Positions 1 to 6,130 of a stretch of 7,367 nucleotides of DNA are shown piece after piece. A model generated the notes under the pieces. It was not told the origin of the DNA, made no database searches, and saw only the letters and a list, made by a program, of their open reading frames with translations. The translations under genes and the position numbers were made by a program. Source of the stretch: JBHJHK01 sp050330975 (GTDB lineage: Bacteria; Pseudomonadota; Gammaproteobacteria; Competibacterales; Competibacteraceae); assembly GCA_050330975.1 (NCBI GenBank), contig JBHJHK010000213.1:1-7367 (forward strand), given 5' to 3'. The number at the start of each line of letters is the position of its first letter. Position 1 is the stretch's first letter.

Positions 1-1435
1 GGTCCTGGGGGCCATCCCCGGCCTCACCGCCACCATGGGGGTGGCGCTGTTGGTGCCGGTGACCTTTTTCCTCGAGCCCATCCAGGCCATCGCCGCCATC
101 GTCACCCTGGCGGCGGTGGCAATCTTCGCCGGGGACATCCCCGGCGCCCTGTTGCGGATTCCCGGCACCCCGGCCTCGGCGGCCTACGTCGACGACGCCT
201 ACCGCCTGACCCAAAAGGGTCAGGGGGAGCGGGCCCTGGGGTTGTCCCTGGGGGCGGCGGTGTTGGGGGGGTTGCTGGGCTCGGTGGTGTTGGTCATCGC
301 CGCCCCGGCCCTGGCCGAGGTGGCCCTGCGCTTTAGCTCGGCGGAGTACTTTTGGTTGGCGTGTCTTGGGCTGTCGTGCGCGGCGTTGGTCTCCCCGGGC
401 AACCCCCTCAAGGGCACGGCATCGTTGCTGCTGGGGCTGTTCATCGCCACCATCGGCTTCGACGTCATCGCCGGCCACCCCCGTTTTACCTTTGGCGAGA
501 TCGAACTCATGGGGGGGGTGAATTTCATCCCCGCCATGATCGGCATGTTTGCCCTCTCGGAGGTGTTGCGCAAGGTGACGGCCCCCCAAGTCCAAAGGCC
601 CCAGGACCCGGGGGGTGGGGGGCTTAGCCAAGTGGTGCCGCTGTTGTGGCGCTACCGCCTCAACGCCCTGCGGGGTGGGGGCATCGGCACCTTGGTGGGG
701 GCCCTCCCCGGCGCTGGGGCCGACATCGCCGCCTGGATCGCCTACGCCGTGGGCAAGCGCCAGTCCCGGACCCCCGAGGCCTTTGGCCGCGGCCACCCCG
801 AGGGGTTGGTGGACGCCGGCGCCGCCAACAACGGCGGCTTGAGCGGGGCCTGGGTACCGGCGTTGGTGTTTGGCATCCCCGGGGATGCCATCACCGCCAT
901 CGTCATCGGGGTGTTGTTTTTAAAGGGTCTCCAGCCCGGGCCCACCATCTTCGTCGACCAAGCGGACCTGCTCTACGCCATTTTCATCAGTTTCTTTGTC
1001 GCCAATTTGCTGTTGCTGCCCCTGGGGCTATTGGCCATCAAGACCTCCCGCCACCTCCTGGCCATCCCCCAGGGAGTGTTGCTCCCGGTGGTGCTGTTGT
1101 TTTGCATCGTCGGGGCCTATGCCATCAACAATAGTACCTTCGACGTGGGAATCATGCTGGTCATGGGGCTGTTGGGCTATGTCATGGAAGAAAACGACTT
1201 CCCCGTGGCCCCGGCGATCCTGGGGATCGTGTTGGGGCAGTTAGTGGAAAACCACTTCATCACCACCTTGATCAAATCCCAAGGGGATTTTGGGGCGTTT
1301 TTCCAGCGCCCCATCGCCGCGGGCTTGGGGGTGGTGACGTTGTTGCTCTGGTGTACCCCGGTGGTATTGGCCCTACTGGCCCGGCGCCGGCGGGCCGCCG
1401 CCCGCGCCAAAACCACCCCAAAAACCACCCAGTGA
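1..1435 (+). CDS. tctA: Tripartite tricarboxylate transporter large permease, TctA family (5' partial)
   Basis: Large membrane subunit of a TTT-family secondary transporter, which normally imports a carboxylate delivered by a periplasmic TctC protein with the help of a small TctB subunit. The reading frame is open from base 2 and already shows the family motif GAIPGL before the first ATG at 35, so the true start lies upstream and only the N-terminal tip is missing (family about 500 residues, 477 seen). Counting the ATG at 35 as residue 1, the family block GDIPGALLRIPGTPASAAY sits near 33-51, the second GALPGAGAD motif near 222-230, and the AANNGG...FGIPGD...GLQPGP block near 262-303. Many hydrophobic helices follow, and the C-terminus is a short basic tail (RRRRAAARAK). 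The stop TGA at 1433-1435 lies within the ribosome binding site of dctP, so the two are probably co-transcribed. No tctB or tctC is visible; they may lie upstream. The ligand cannot be told from the permease. Confidence 0.95.
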   Translation, partial: VLGAIPGLTATMGVALLVPVTFFLEPIQAIAAIVTLAAVAIFAGDIPGALLRIPGTPASAAYVDDAYRLTQKGQGERALGLSLGAAVLGGLLGSVVLVIAAPALAEVALRFSSAEYFWLACLGLSCAALVSPGNPLKGTASLLLGLFIATIGFDVIAGHPRFTFGEIELMGGVNFIPAMIGMFALSEVLRKVTAPQVQRPQDPGGGGLSQVVPLLWRYRLNALRGGGIGTLVGALPGAGADIAAWIAYAVGKRQSRTPEAFGRGHPEGLVDAGAANNGGLSGAWVPALVFGIPGDAITAIVIGVLFLKGLQPGPTIFVDQADLLYAIFISFFVANLLLLPLGLLAIKTSRHLLAIPQGVLLPVVLLFCIVGAYAINNSTFDVGIMLVMGLLGYVMEENDFPVAPAILGIVLGQLVENHFITTLIKSQGDFGAFFQRPIAAGLGVVTLLLWCTPVVLALLARRRRAAARAKTTPKTTQ

Positions 1436-1439
1436 GGAG
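1434..1439 (+). promoter_or_regulatory. Ribosome binding site of dctP
   Basis: GAGGAG overlaps the tctA stop codon and lies 6 nt before the ATG at 1446. It separates the real start from the out-of-frame ATG at 1441, which is only 1 nt downstream of the motif. The overlap suggests translational coupling to the permease gene. Confidence 0.75.
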
Positions 1440-1445
1440 AATGTC

Positions 1446-2432
1446 ATGTCGCGCGTGTTGTGTTGTGTGCTGTTGTGCCTTGCCGCCGTATCCTTTGGGG
1501 GCGTCGCCGCCGCCCAAACCACCCTGCGCTTTGGCCACTACGCCGCCCCCGAAGACACGGCGGCCAAGGCCGCCGAGCACTTTAAGACCCTAGTGGAGGA
1601 AAAGACGGCAGAGGCGGTGGTCATCAGTCTCCACCCCGCCGGCGAGCTGGGCAACAGTCCCACCATGCTCCAGGGGGTGAGGCTGGGGACCATCGACCTC
1701 ACCGTGGTGGGCAACCCCTACTTCACCAGTTTTGCCCCGGAGCTCAACCTCCTGGACCTGCCGTTTTTGTTCGAGTCCCCGGCCCACGCCTACGCGGTGT
1801 TGGACGGCGAGGTGGGCCAGACCCTCATGGCGGGCCTGGCCAAACATCGCATGAAGGGCCTGGCGCTGTGGGAGATCGGCTTTCGCGACATCACCACCTC
1901 CGACACCCCGGTCCACGGCCCCGAGGATCTCCAGGGCCTCAAGCTGCGCACCACCCCCAACCCCGCCCACGTCAAGGCCTTTGAGATCTGGGGGGCCAAG
2001 GCCACGCCCATGCCCTTTTCCGAGGTGTATTTGGCCCTCCAGACCGGGGCGGTGGACGGCCAGGAAAACCCCATCAACCACATCTACGCCAGCCGCCTCC
2101 ACGAGGTGCAACGGCACCTGAGCATCACCCACCACGCCTACACCGCCTCGCCGTTGGTGATGAACCTTTCCAAATTCAACGGCCTACCCCCTGAGCACCA
2201 GGAGGCGTTGCTAGCCGCCGCCCTGGAGGCCGCCACCTTTGAACGGCAACTCAACGCCGAGTTGGAGGCGGCGAGTCTGGCGGCCATGGTGGAGGCCGGG
2301 GTCCAGGTGGTGGAAAACCCCGATGTGGAGGCCTTCCGCAGCGCCGTGGCCGAGGCGGTTCGGGCCAGTTATAGCGAGCAGTTTGGCGACGAGCTGCTCC
2401 GGGCCGTCGACGCCGCCCGCAGCGCCGACTGA
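1446..2432 (+). CDS. dctP: TRAP transporter substrate-binding protein, DctP family
   Basis: Periplasmic ligand-binding subunit that hands an organic acid to the DctQ/DctM membrane pair encoded just downstream. The 328-residue length is normal for the family. Residues 1-23 form a Sec signal peptide with a hydrophobic core (VLCCVLLCLAAV) and a likely AAA|Q cleavage at 23/24, followed by the typical first strand TTLRFGHYAAPEDT. Family features are the HPAGELGN segment near 63-70, the LNLLDLPFLFES block near 100-111, GFRDITTS near 145-152, GLKLRTTPNP near 164-173, and TGAVDGQENP at 200-209. Arg168 in GLKLRTT corresponds to the conserved arginine that salt-bridges the ligand carboxylate in characterised TRAP binding proteins. 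This fits an acidic ligand such as a sugar acid, but the exact substrate cannot be read. The family call is secure. The several cysteines in the signal peptide do not form a convincing lipobox. Confidence 0.96.
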   Translation: MSRVLCCVLLCLAAVSFGGVAAAQTTLRFGHYAAPEDTAAKAAEHFKTLVEEKTAEAVVISLHPAGELGNSPTMLQGVRLGTIDLTVVGNPYFTSFAPELNLLDLPFLFESPAHAYAVLDGEVGQTLMAGLAKHRMKGLALWEIGFRDITTSDTPVHGPEDLQGLKLRTTPNPAHVKAFEIWGAKATPMPFSEVYLALQTGAVDGQENPINHIYASRLHEVQRHLSITHHAYTASPLVMNLSKFNGLPPEHQEALLAAALEAATFERQLNAELEAASLAAMVEAGVQVVENPDVEAFRSAVAEAVRASYSEQFGDELLRAVDAARSAD

Positions 2433-2438
2433 GGCGCC

Positions 2439-2909
2439 GTGAACGGGCCCGTGACACGGCTTGCCACCGCCTTGGGCCGGGGCCTGGATGGGGCCCTTGG
2501 GCTTTTGTTGTTGGTCATCGTGGCCGTGGCCCTGGCCCAGGTGGTGGCCCGCTACGTCCTCAATGCCTCGTTGGTGTGGAGCGAAGAGCTGAGTCGGCTG
2601 TTGTTCATTTGGCTCATCATGCTCGGCGCCGTGGGGGGCAGCCCCATGCGCATCGGCCTCTTGGCCGATAACCTGCCCCGCCCCTGGCGGGTGGCGTTGC
2701 GGGTCTTGGCGGCGGGGGTGTCCCTGGGGCTGTTGGGGTTGTTGGTCTACGGGGCTTATGCCATGGTGGACCTCACCCGCTACGACCGCTACACCGGCCT
2801 CGGTTGGCCGGTGAGCTACGCCTTTTGGGGGGTGGTGGTGGGGTCTAGCTTGTGGCTGGTGGCCCTGGTGGCCAAACTGTGGCTGCGGCGGGGGGGTGAC
2901 CCGTGGTAG
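2439..2909 (+). CDS. dctQ: TRAP transporter small permease subunit, DctQ family
   Basis: Small four-helix membrane subunit of the TRAP transporter. The 156-residue product has hydrophobic segments near 18-38, 51-70, 86-110 and 126-148. It carries the family signature QVVARYVLNASLVWSEELSR at 34-53, followed by LLFIWLIMLGAVGG. The chosen start is GTG at 2439, 6 nt after the dctP stop, with a weak GAGG at 2431-2434 that overlaps that stop. An in-frame GTG at 2451 is an alternative that would remove four residues. After the second helix many DctQ proteins have a conserved His in a 'GGHI'-like turn; here the equivalent segment reads GGSPMRIGLLADNLP, with Arg in place of His. The 3' end overlaps the dctM start by 7 nt, so translation of the two membrane subunits is probably coupled. 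Confidence 0.94.
   Translation: MNGPVTRLATALGRGLDGALGLLLLVIVAVALAQVVARYVLNASLVWSEELSRLLFIWLIMLGAVGGSPMRIGLLADNLPRPWRVALRVLAAGVSLGLLGLLVYGAYAMVDLTRYDRYTGLGWPVSYAFWGVVVGSSLWLVALVAKLWLRRGGDPW
2890..2899 (+). promoter_or_regulatory. Probable degenerate Shine-Dalgarno of dctM inside dctQ
   Basis: GGGGGGGTGA resembles the consensus AGGAGGTGA with A-to-G changes that could form G-U pairs with the 16S tail. The core (2892-2896) is 6 nt before GTG 2903 and 15 nt before ATG 2912, so it favours the GTG start and hence the 7-nt overlap with dctQ. This is inference from spacing only. Confidence 0.4.
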
Positions 2910-4186
2910 TGATGTTGCTCCTGGGGTTGATGTTGGCCCTGGCCCTGGTGGGGGTGCCGTTGGTGTTCGCCATCCTGGCGGCCTCGGTGGTGACCTTGCT
3001 GGTCTATCGCCCGGGGATTCCCTTGGAGGTGGTGGCCCAACTGTTTGTCAGCGGCCTCGACACCTCGCTCTTGTTGGCCATTCCGTTTTTCTTTTTGGCC
3101 GGGGAACTCATGAACCGCGGGGGGATCACCCGGCGGATCGTCGACTTTGCCAACGCCTTGGTGGGCCCCATCCCCGGGGGCCTAGGCCATGTCAACGTCA
3201 CCTCCAGCATGCTGTTTTCCGGAATCTCCGGGTCGGCGGTGGCGGACACGGCGGCCGTGGGGGGGGTGATGATTCCCGCCATGGTCCAGCGGGGCTTTTC
3301 CAGGGCCTTTGCCGCGGCCATCACGCAGACCTCGTCGGTCATCGGCCCTTTGATCCCCCCCAGCATTCCCATGGTGGTCTACGCCGTGTTGGCCCAGGCC
3401 TCCGTGGGGCAGCTGTTCTTGGGGGGCGTGATCCCGGGCTTGCTCACCGGGTTGTGCCTCATGGTGGCGGTGTACTTCATCAGCCGCCGCCGGGATTATC
3501 CCCGAGAGCCCCGGGGCACGGTGGTCGAGGTGGGGCGCCGGGCCGGCCGGGCCAGCGCCGCTTTGCTGGCGCCGTTGATCATTGTCGGCGGCATCTTGGG
3601 GGGGGTGTTTACCGCCACCGAGGCCGGGGCGGTGGCGGTGTTTTACAGCGCCCTGGTGGGGGCGTTTCTCTACCGGGAGCTGGGGTTCACCGATATCGCC
3701 CACGCCTTGGGGCGCGCCGCCCGGGGGACGGCGGTGGTGATGGTGATCCTCGGGGCCTCGGCGGTGTTCGCCTGGATCGTCGCCGACCTCCAGGTGAGTC
3801 GCACCGTGGCCCAGGGGCTATTCGCCCTCACCGAGAATCCCGTGGCGGTGTTGTTGCTCGTCAACGCCTTTGTCCTGGTGGTGGGGTTGTTTATGGATCC
3901 TTTGGCGGCGTTGGTCATCGTGGTGCCGATTTTTTTGCCCACCGCCGTCCAGTTGGGGATCGACCCCATCCACTTTGGGGTGGTGATCATCATGAATTTG
4001 ATGATCGGCCTGTGTACCCCCCCGGTGGGGTATTTGATTTACCTAGCGGCGGACATGGCCCAGACCCCCCCGGAGAAGGTGATCCGGGAGAGTTTGCCGT
4101 TTTTGGCCGCCCTGTTGCTGGCTTTGTTGCTGTGTATCCTCATTCCCCCCTTCACCCTGGCTCTGCCGGGTCTCATGGACCCTTGA
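2903..4186 (+). CDS. dctM: TRAP transporter large permease subunit, DctM family
   Basis: Large membrane subunit forming the Na+-coupled transport path of the TRAP system. The 427-residue length is typical. Diagnostic segments are IPFFFLAGELMNRGGITRRI near 60-79, the NVTSSMLFSGISGSAVADTAA block near 98-118, QTSSVIGPLIPPSIPM near 142-157, FTATEAGAVAVFYS near 236-249, and the C-terminal MNLMIGLCTPPVGYLIYL near 364-381. These include the two hairpin regions that bind sodium and substrate in the family. About twelve to fourteen hydrophobic segments are visible. The start is ambiguous among GTG 2903, GTG 2909 and ATG 2912; the G-rich upstream site favours 2903, which overlaps dctQ. The gene is the third of dctPQM and is followed after 21 nt by a catabolic gene, tying the transporter to downstream metabolism. 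The large +2 frame open across the same bases is a shadow. Confidence 0.96.
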   Translation: MVVMLLLGLMLALALVGVPLVFAILAASVVTLLVYRPGIPLEVVAQLFVSGLDTSLLLAIPFFFLAGELMNRGGITRRIVDFANALVGPIPGGLGHVNVTSSMLFSGISGSAVADTAAVGGVMIPAMVQRGFSRAFAAAITQTSSVIGPLIPPSIPMVVYAVLAQASVGQLFLGGVIPGLLTGLCLMVAVYFISRRRDYPREPRGTVVEVGRRAGRASAALLAPLIIVGGILGGVFTATEAGAVAVFYSALVGAFLYRELGFTDIAHALGRAARGTAVVMVILGASAVFAWIVADLQVSRTVAQGLFALTENPVAVLLLVNAFVLVVGLFMDPLAALVIVVPIFLPTAVQLGIDPIHFGVVIIMNLMIGLCTPPVGYLIYLAADMAQTPPEKVIRESLPFLAALLLALLLCILIPPFTLALPGLMDP

Positions 4187-4194
4187 GCCCCCAT

Positions 4195-4200
4195 GGAGGT
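4195..4200 (+). promoter_or_regulatory. Ribosome binding site that sets the cyclase-family start
   Basis: GGAGGT is a near-perfect Shine-Dalgarno ending 7 nt before ATG 4208. The upstream in-frame ATG at 4193 touches this motif and has no site of its own, so 4208 is the better start. It is the strongest ribosome binding site in the window and sits at the switch from transporter to enzyme genes. Confidence 0.8.
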
Positions 4201-4207
4201 GTTTGCC

Positions 4208-4885
4208 ATGCTGGGTCACCGCGTCGTCGATCTCACCATGCCCTTGGATGACCACTTTCGCTGGCAGACCCAGCGGCGCACCACGGGTCCCCGCAGCTAT
4301 AACAACCCCTTCCAGGTCACCTGGCTCACCACGTCGGTCCACGCCTTTACCCACCTGGACACCCCCCGTCACATCCTCGACGATGGCTTCACCACCGACG
4401 ACTTGACCCTGGATCAGGTCATGGGTCCGGCGGCGGTCATGGACCTCAGCGGCGACATCGCCCCCGACGAGGCCTTGTCGGCGGCCCGTCTGGCGGCGGT
4501 GGCCCCCCCCATGGCGGCCGGGGAGATCATCTTGTTCAAGACCGCCTGGGAGACCCACTACCCCCACACCGTCCCCGAGTACTGGACCAGGGCGCCCTAC
4601 CTCACCCGGGAGGCCAGCGAATGGCTGTGGGACCGGGCGCCCAGGGCCGTGGCCTTTGACTTTCCCCAAGACGAGGTCATTCGTCTGTCCCTCCACGGCG
4701 AGACCCGCCCATTGGCGGAGAACGTCACCCACGACGTATTGCTGCGCCGGGGGGTGATCTTGGTGGAATACTTGAGCAACACCCACGCCCTGACCCGGGA
4801 GCGCCTCCAATTCTGTGCCCTGCCGTTGAAAATCGCCCACAGCGACGGCGCCCCGGCCAGGGTCATCGCCCTGGAGGAGCCCTGA
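4208..4885 (+). CDS. Cyclase-family (kynurenine formamidase-like) metal-dependent hydrolase
   Basis: Member of the cyclase/KynB-like superfamily, metal-dependent hydrolases that act on formamides, isatin-type rings and other small cyclic substrates. The product is 225 residues from ATG 4208 (230 from ATG 4193); 4208 is preferred because GGAGGT lies 7 nt upstream. The metal motif HxxxHxDxxxH is intact as H45, H49, D51 and H55 (HAFTHLDTPRH). The later family ligand pair, a His and a Glu twelve residues apart, is matched by H175 and E187 (THDVLLRR...VEYLSN). The C-terminal LPLKIAHSDGAPARVIAL near 205-222 is also typical. The usual glycine of HxGTH is replaced by Phe47, which may reshape the pocket. 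The gene lies between dctM and two sugar-acid enzymes, so a lactonase-like or other ring-opening role in that pathway is plausible but unproven. Tryptophan breakdown is less likely, as no other kyn gene is nearby. Confidence 0.9.
   Translation: MLGHRVVDLTMPLDDHFRWQTQRRTTGPRSYNNPFQVTWLTTSVHAFTHLDTPRHILDDGFTTDDLTLDQVMGPAAVMDLSGDIAPDEALSAARLAAVAPPMAAGEIILFKTAWETHYPHTVPEYWTRAPYLTREASEWLWDRAPRAVAFDFPQDEVIRLSLHGETRPLAENVTHDVLLRRGVILVEYLSNTHALTRERLQFCALPLKIAHSDGAPARVIALEEP
4873..4879 (+). promoter_or_regulatory. Ribosome binding site of the FAH-family gene
   Basis: GGAGGAG lies within the last codons of the cyclase-family gene, 9 nt before ATG 4889. With only 3 nt between the stop and the next start, this points to coupled translation. 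Confidence 0.7.
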
Positions 4886-4888
4886 GCC

Positions 4889-6130
4889 ATGGGTAGGGAC
4901 GGGGACAGGGATTATCGCCTCGACCGCTATTTGGATCCCGTGGCGGCTTTGCCCGCCGACGGCTACCGGGCCACTTTGGTGGGCCGGGCGTGGCTGCCGG
5001 GGGACCCCTCGGGCCCGGCGGTGGTGACCCTGCGTCCCGAGGGGGTGGTGGATATCAGCCGCGCTTTTCCCACCGTGGCCCACCTGTTGGCCACGGCCGA
5101 CCCCGCCGCGGCTGTCCGGGGCGCCGCTGGACGGCGGTTGGGGTCCTTGGCCGAGGTGTTGAGCCACAGCCACTGGCAGCGGCGTTCCCCCGCCGCGGTG
5201 CATCTGTTGGCCCCGGTAGACCTCCAGGCCCTCAAGGCCTGTGGGGTGACCTTTGTGGCCAGTATGTTGGAGCGGGTCATCGAAGAGCGGGCCGCCGGGC
5301 AGCCCGACCGGGCGGCGGCCATCCGCGCCGAGCTCCAGGGGGTGGTGGGGGGAGATTTGGCCAACGTCGTCCCCGGCGGCCCCAGGGCCCAAGCCCTCAA
5401 GGAGGCCCTCCAGGCCAGGGGGATCTGGTCCCAATATCTAGAGGTGGGGATCGGGCCCTACGCCGAGGTGTTCACCAAGGCTCAGCCTTTGTCCGCCGTG
5501 GGCAGCGGGGCCCAGGTGGGCCTCCACCCAGAATCCCACTGGAACAACCCCGAGCCCGAGGTGGTGTTGGTGGTCAACCCCCGTGGTGGCCTGGTGGGCG
5601 CCACCCTGGGCAACGACGTCAACCTGCGGGACTTCGAGGGCCGCAGTGCGTTGTTGCTGGGCAAGGCCAAGGACAACAACGCCTCCTGCGCCCTGGGGCC
5701 GTTTATCCGCTTATTCGACGACCGGTTTGGCCTGGATGATTTGCGCCACTGCCGGGTCACCCTCCAGGTGGAGGGGCGCGATGGCTTCAACCTGACCGAT
5801 ACCTGCCAGTTGGGGACCATCAGCCGCGACCTGGAATCCCTGGTGAGCCAGACCATCAACGCCAACCACCAATACCCCGATGGATTGGTGTTGTTCACCG
5901 GCACCCCCTTTACCCCCCTCCAGGACCGGGATGGCCCGGGCCTGGGTTTTACCCACCACATGGACGACGTGGTGACCATTGCGGCGTCGTGGCTGGGCAC
6001 CTTGGCCAACACCGTCACCACCAGCAACTGCGCCCCACCGTGGACCTGGGGTATGGGGGCGTTGATGCACAACCTGGCGGCCCGGGGGTTGCTGGGTGGC
6101 AACGGCCCTGGCCCCGAGGAATTGCCATGA
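4889..6130 (+). CDS. Fumarylacetoacetate hydrolase-superfamily protein, XylX/KdaD-like 2-keto-3-deoxy-aldonate dehydratase
   Basis: The FAH superfamily includes hydrolases and also dehydratases of 2-keto-3-deoxy sugar acids. At 413 residues this protein matches the longer subgroup (about 390) that contains Caulobacter XylX, rather than the shorter diketo-acid hydrolases. An N-terminal domain (about 25-105) includes VDISRAFPTVAHLL. The catalytic domain begins at LLAPVDLQALKACGVTF (106-122), continues with MLERVIEER and the long helical insert to WSQYLEVGIGP, and carries the metal ligands E222 and E224 (NNPEPEVVLV) and D243 (GNDVNLRDFEGRS). K259 and D262 (GKAKDNNAS) and GFTHHMDDVV near 353-362 complete the family pattern. 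Short extensions at both ends (MGRDGDRDYR and GGNGPGPEELP) account for the extra length. The likely reaction is dehydration of a 2-keto-3-deoxypentonate to alpha-ketoglutarate semialdehyde. Hydrolysis of 2,4-diketo-3-deoxy-L-fuconate is the alternative suggested by the fucD neighbour. The subgroup call is from recalled similarity, without alignment. Confidence 0.88.
   Translation: MGRDGDRDYRLDRYLDPVAALPADGYRATLVGRAWLPGDPSGPAVVTLRPEGVVDISRAFPTVAHLLATADPAAAVRGAAGRRLGSLAEVLSHSHWQRRSPAAVHLLAPVDLQALKACGVTFVASMLERVIEERAAGQPDRAAAIRAELQGVVGGDLANVVPGGPRAQALKEALQARGIWSQYLEVGIGPYAEVFTKAQPLSAVGSGAQVGLHPESHWNNPEPEVVLVVNPRGGLVGATLGNDVNLRDFEGRSALLLGKAKDNNASCALGPFIRLFDDRFGLDDLRHCRVTLQVEGRDGFNLTDTCQLGTISRDLESLVSQTINANHQYPDGLVLFTGTPFTPLQDRDGPGLGFTHHMDDVVTIAASWLGTLANTVTTSNCAPPWTWGMGALMHNLAARGLLGGNGPGPEELP
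6116..6120 (+). promoter_or_regulatory. Ribosome binding site of fucD-like gene
   Basis: GAGGA lies in the 3' end of the FAH-family gene, 6 nt before ATG 6127. It supports initiation at the ATGA overlap. Confidence 0.65.

Noticed and set aside
603..625. Paired G6 runs that might suggest a G-quadruplex
   Set aside because: Only two adjacent G-runs are present within a short span, and they are explained by GGG glycine codons in tctA; four closely spaced runs are lacking.
1590..2135. 181-codon minus-strand frame opposite dctP
   Set aside because: It is antisense to a canonical binding protein and its sequence looks like a codon-bias shadow (Gly, His, Val-rich, no motif).
4187..4207. The 21-nt gap after dctM as a terminator or internal promoter
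   Set aside because: It is too short for a hairpin plus U-tract, contains no -10/-35 pair, and is fully used by the ribosome binding site.
2896..4251. 451-codon plus-strand frame overlapping dctM
   Set aside because: It is very rich in Gly, Arg, His and Pro and has no hydrophobic segments or family motif; the dctM frame over the same bases has clear DctM motifs.
4043..5434. 463-codon open frame on the minus strand across dctM, the cyclase-family gene and the FAH-family gene
   Set aside because: The translation is Gly/Pro/His/Gln-rich with no recognisable motif, spans three well-supported plus-strand genes, and is expected from GC-rich codon bias.
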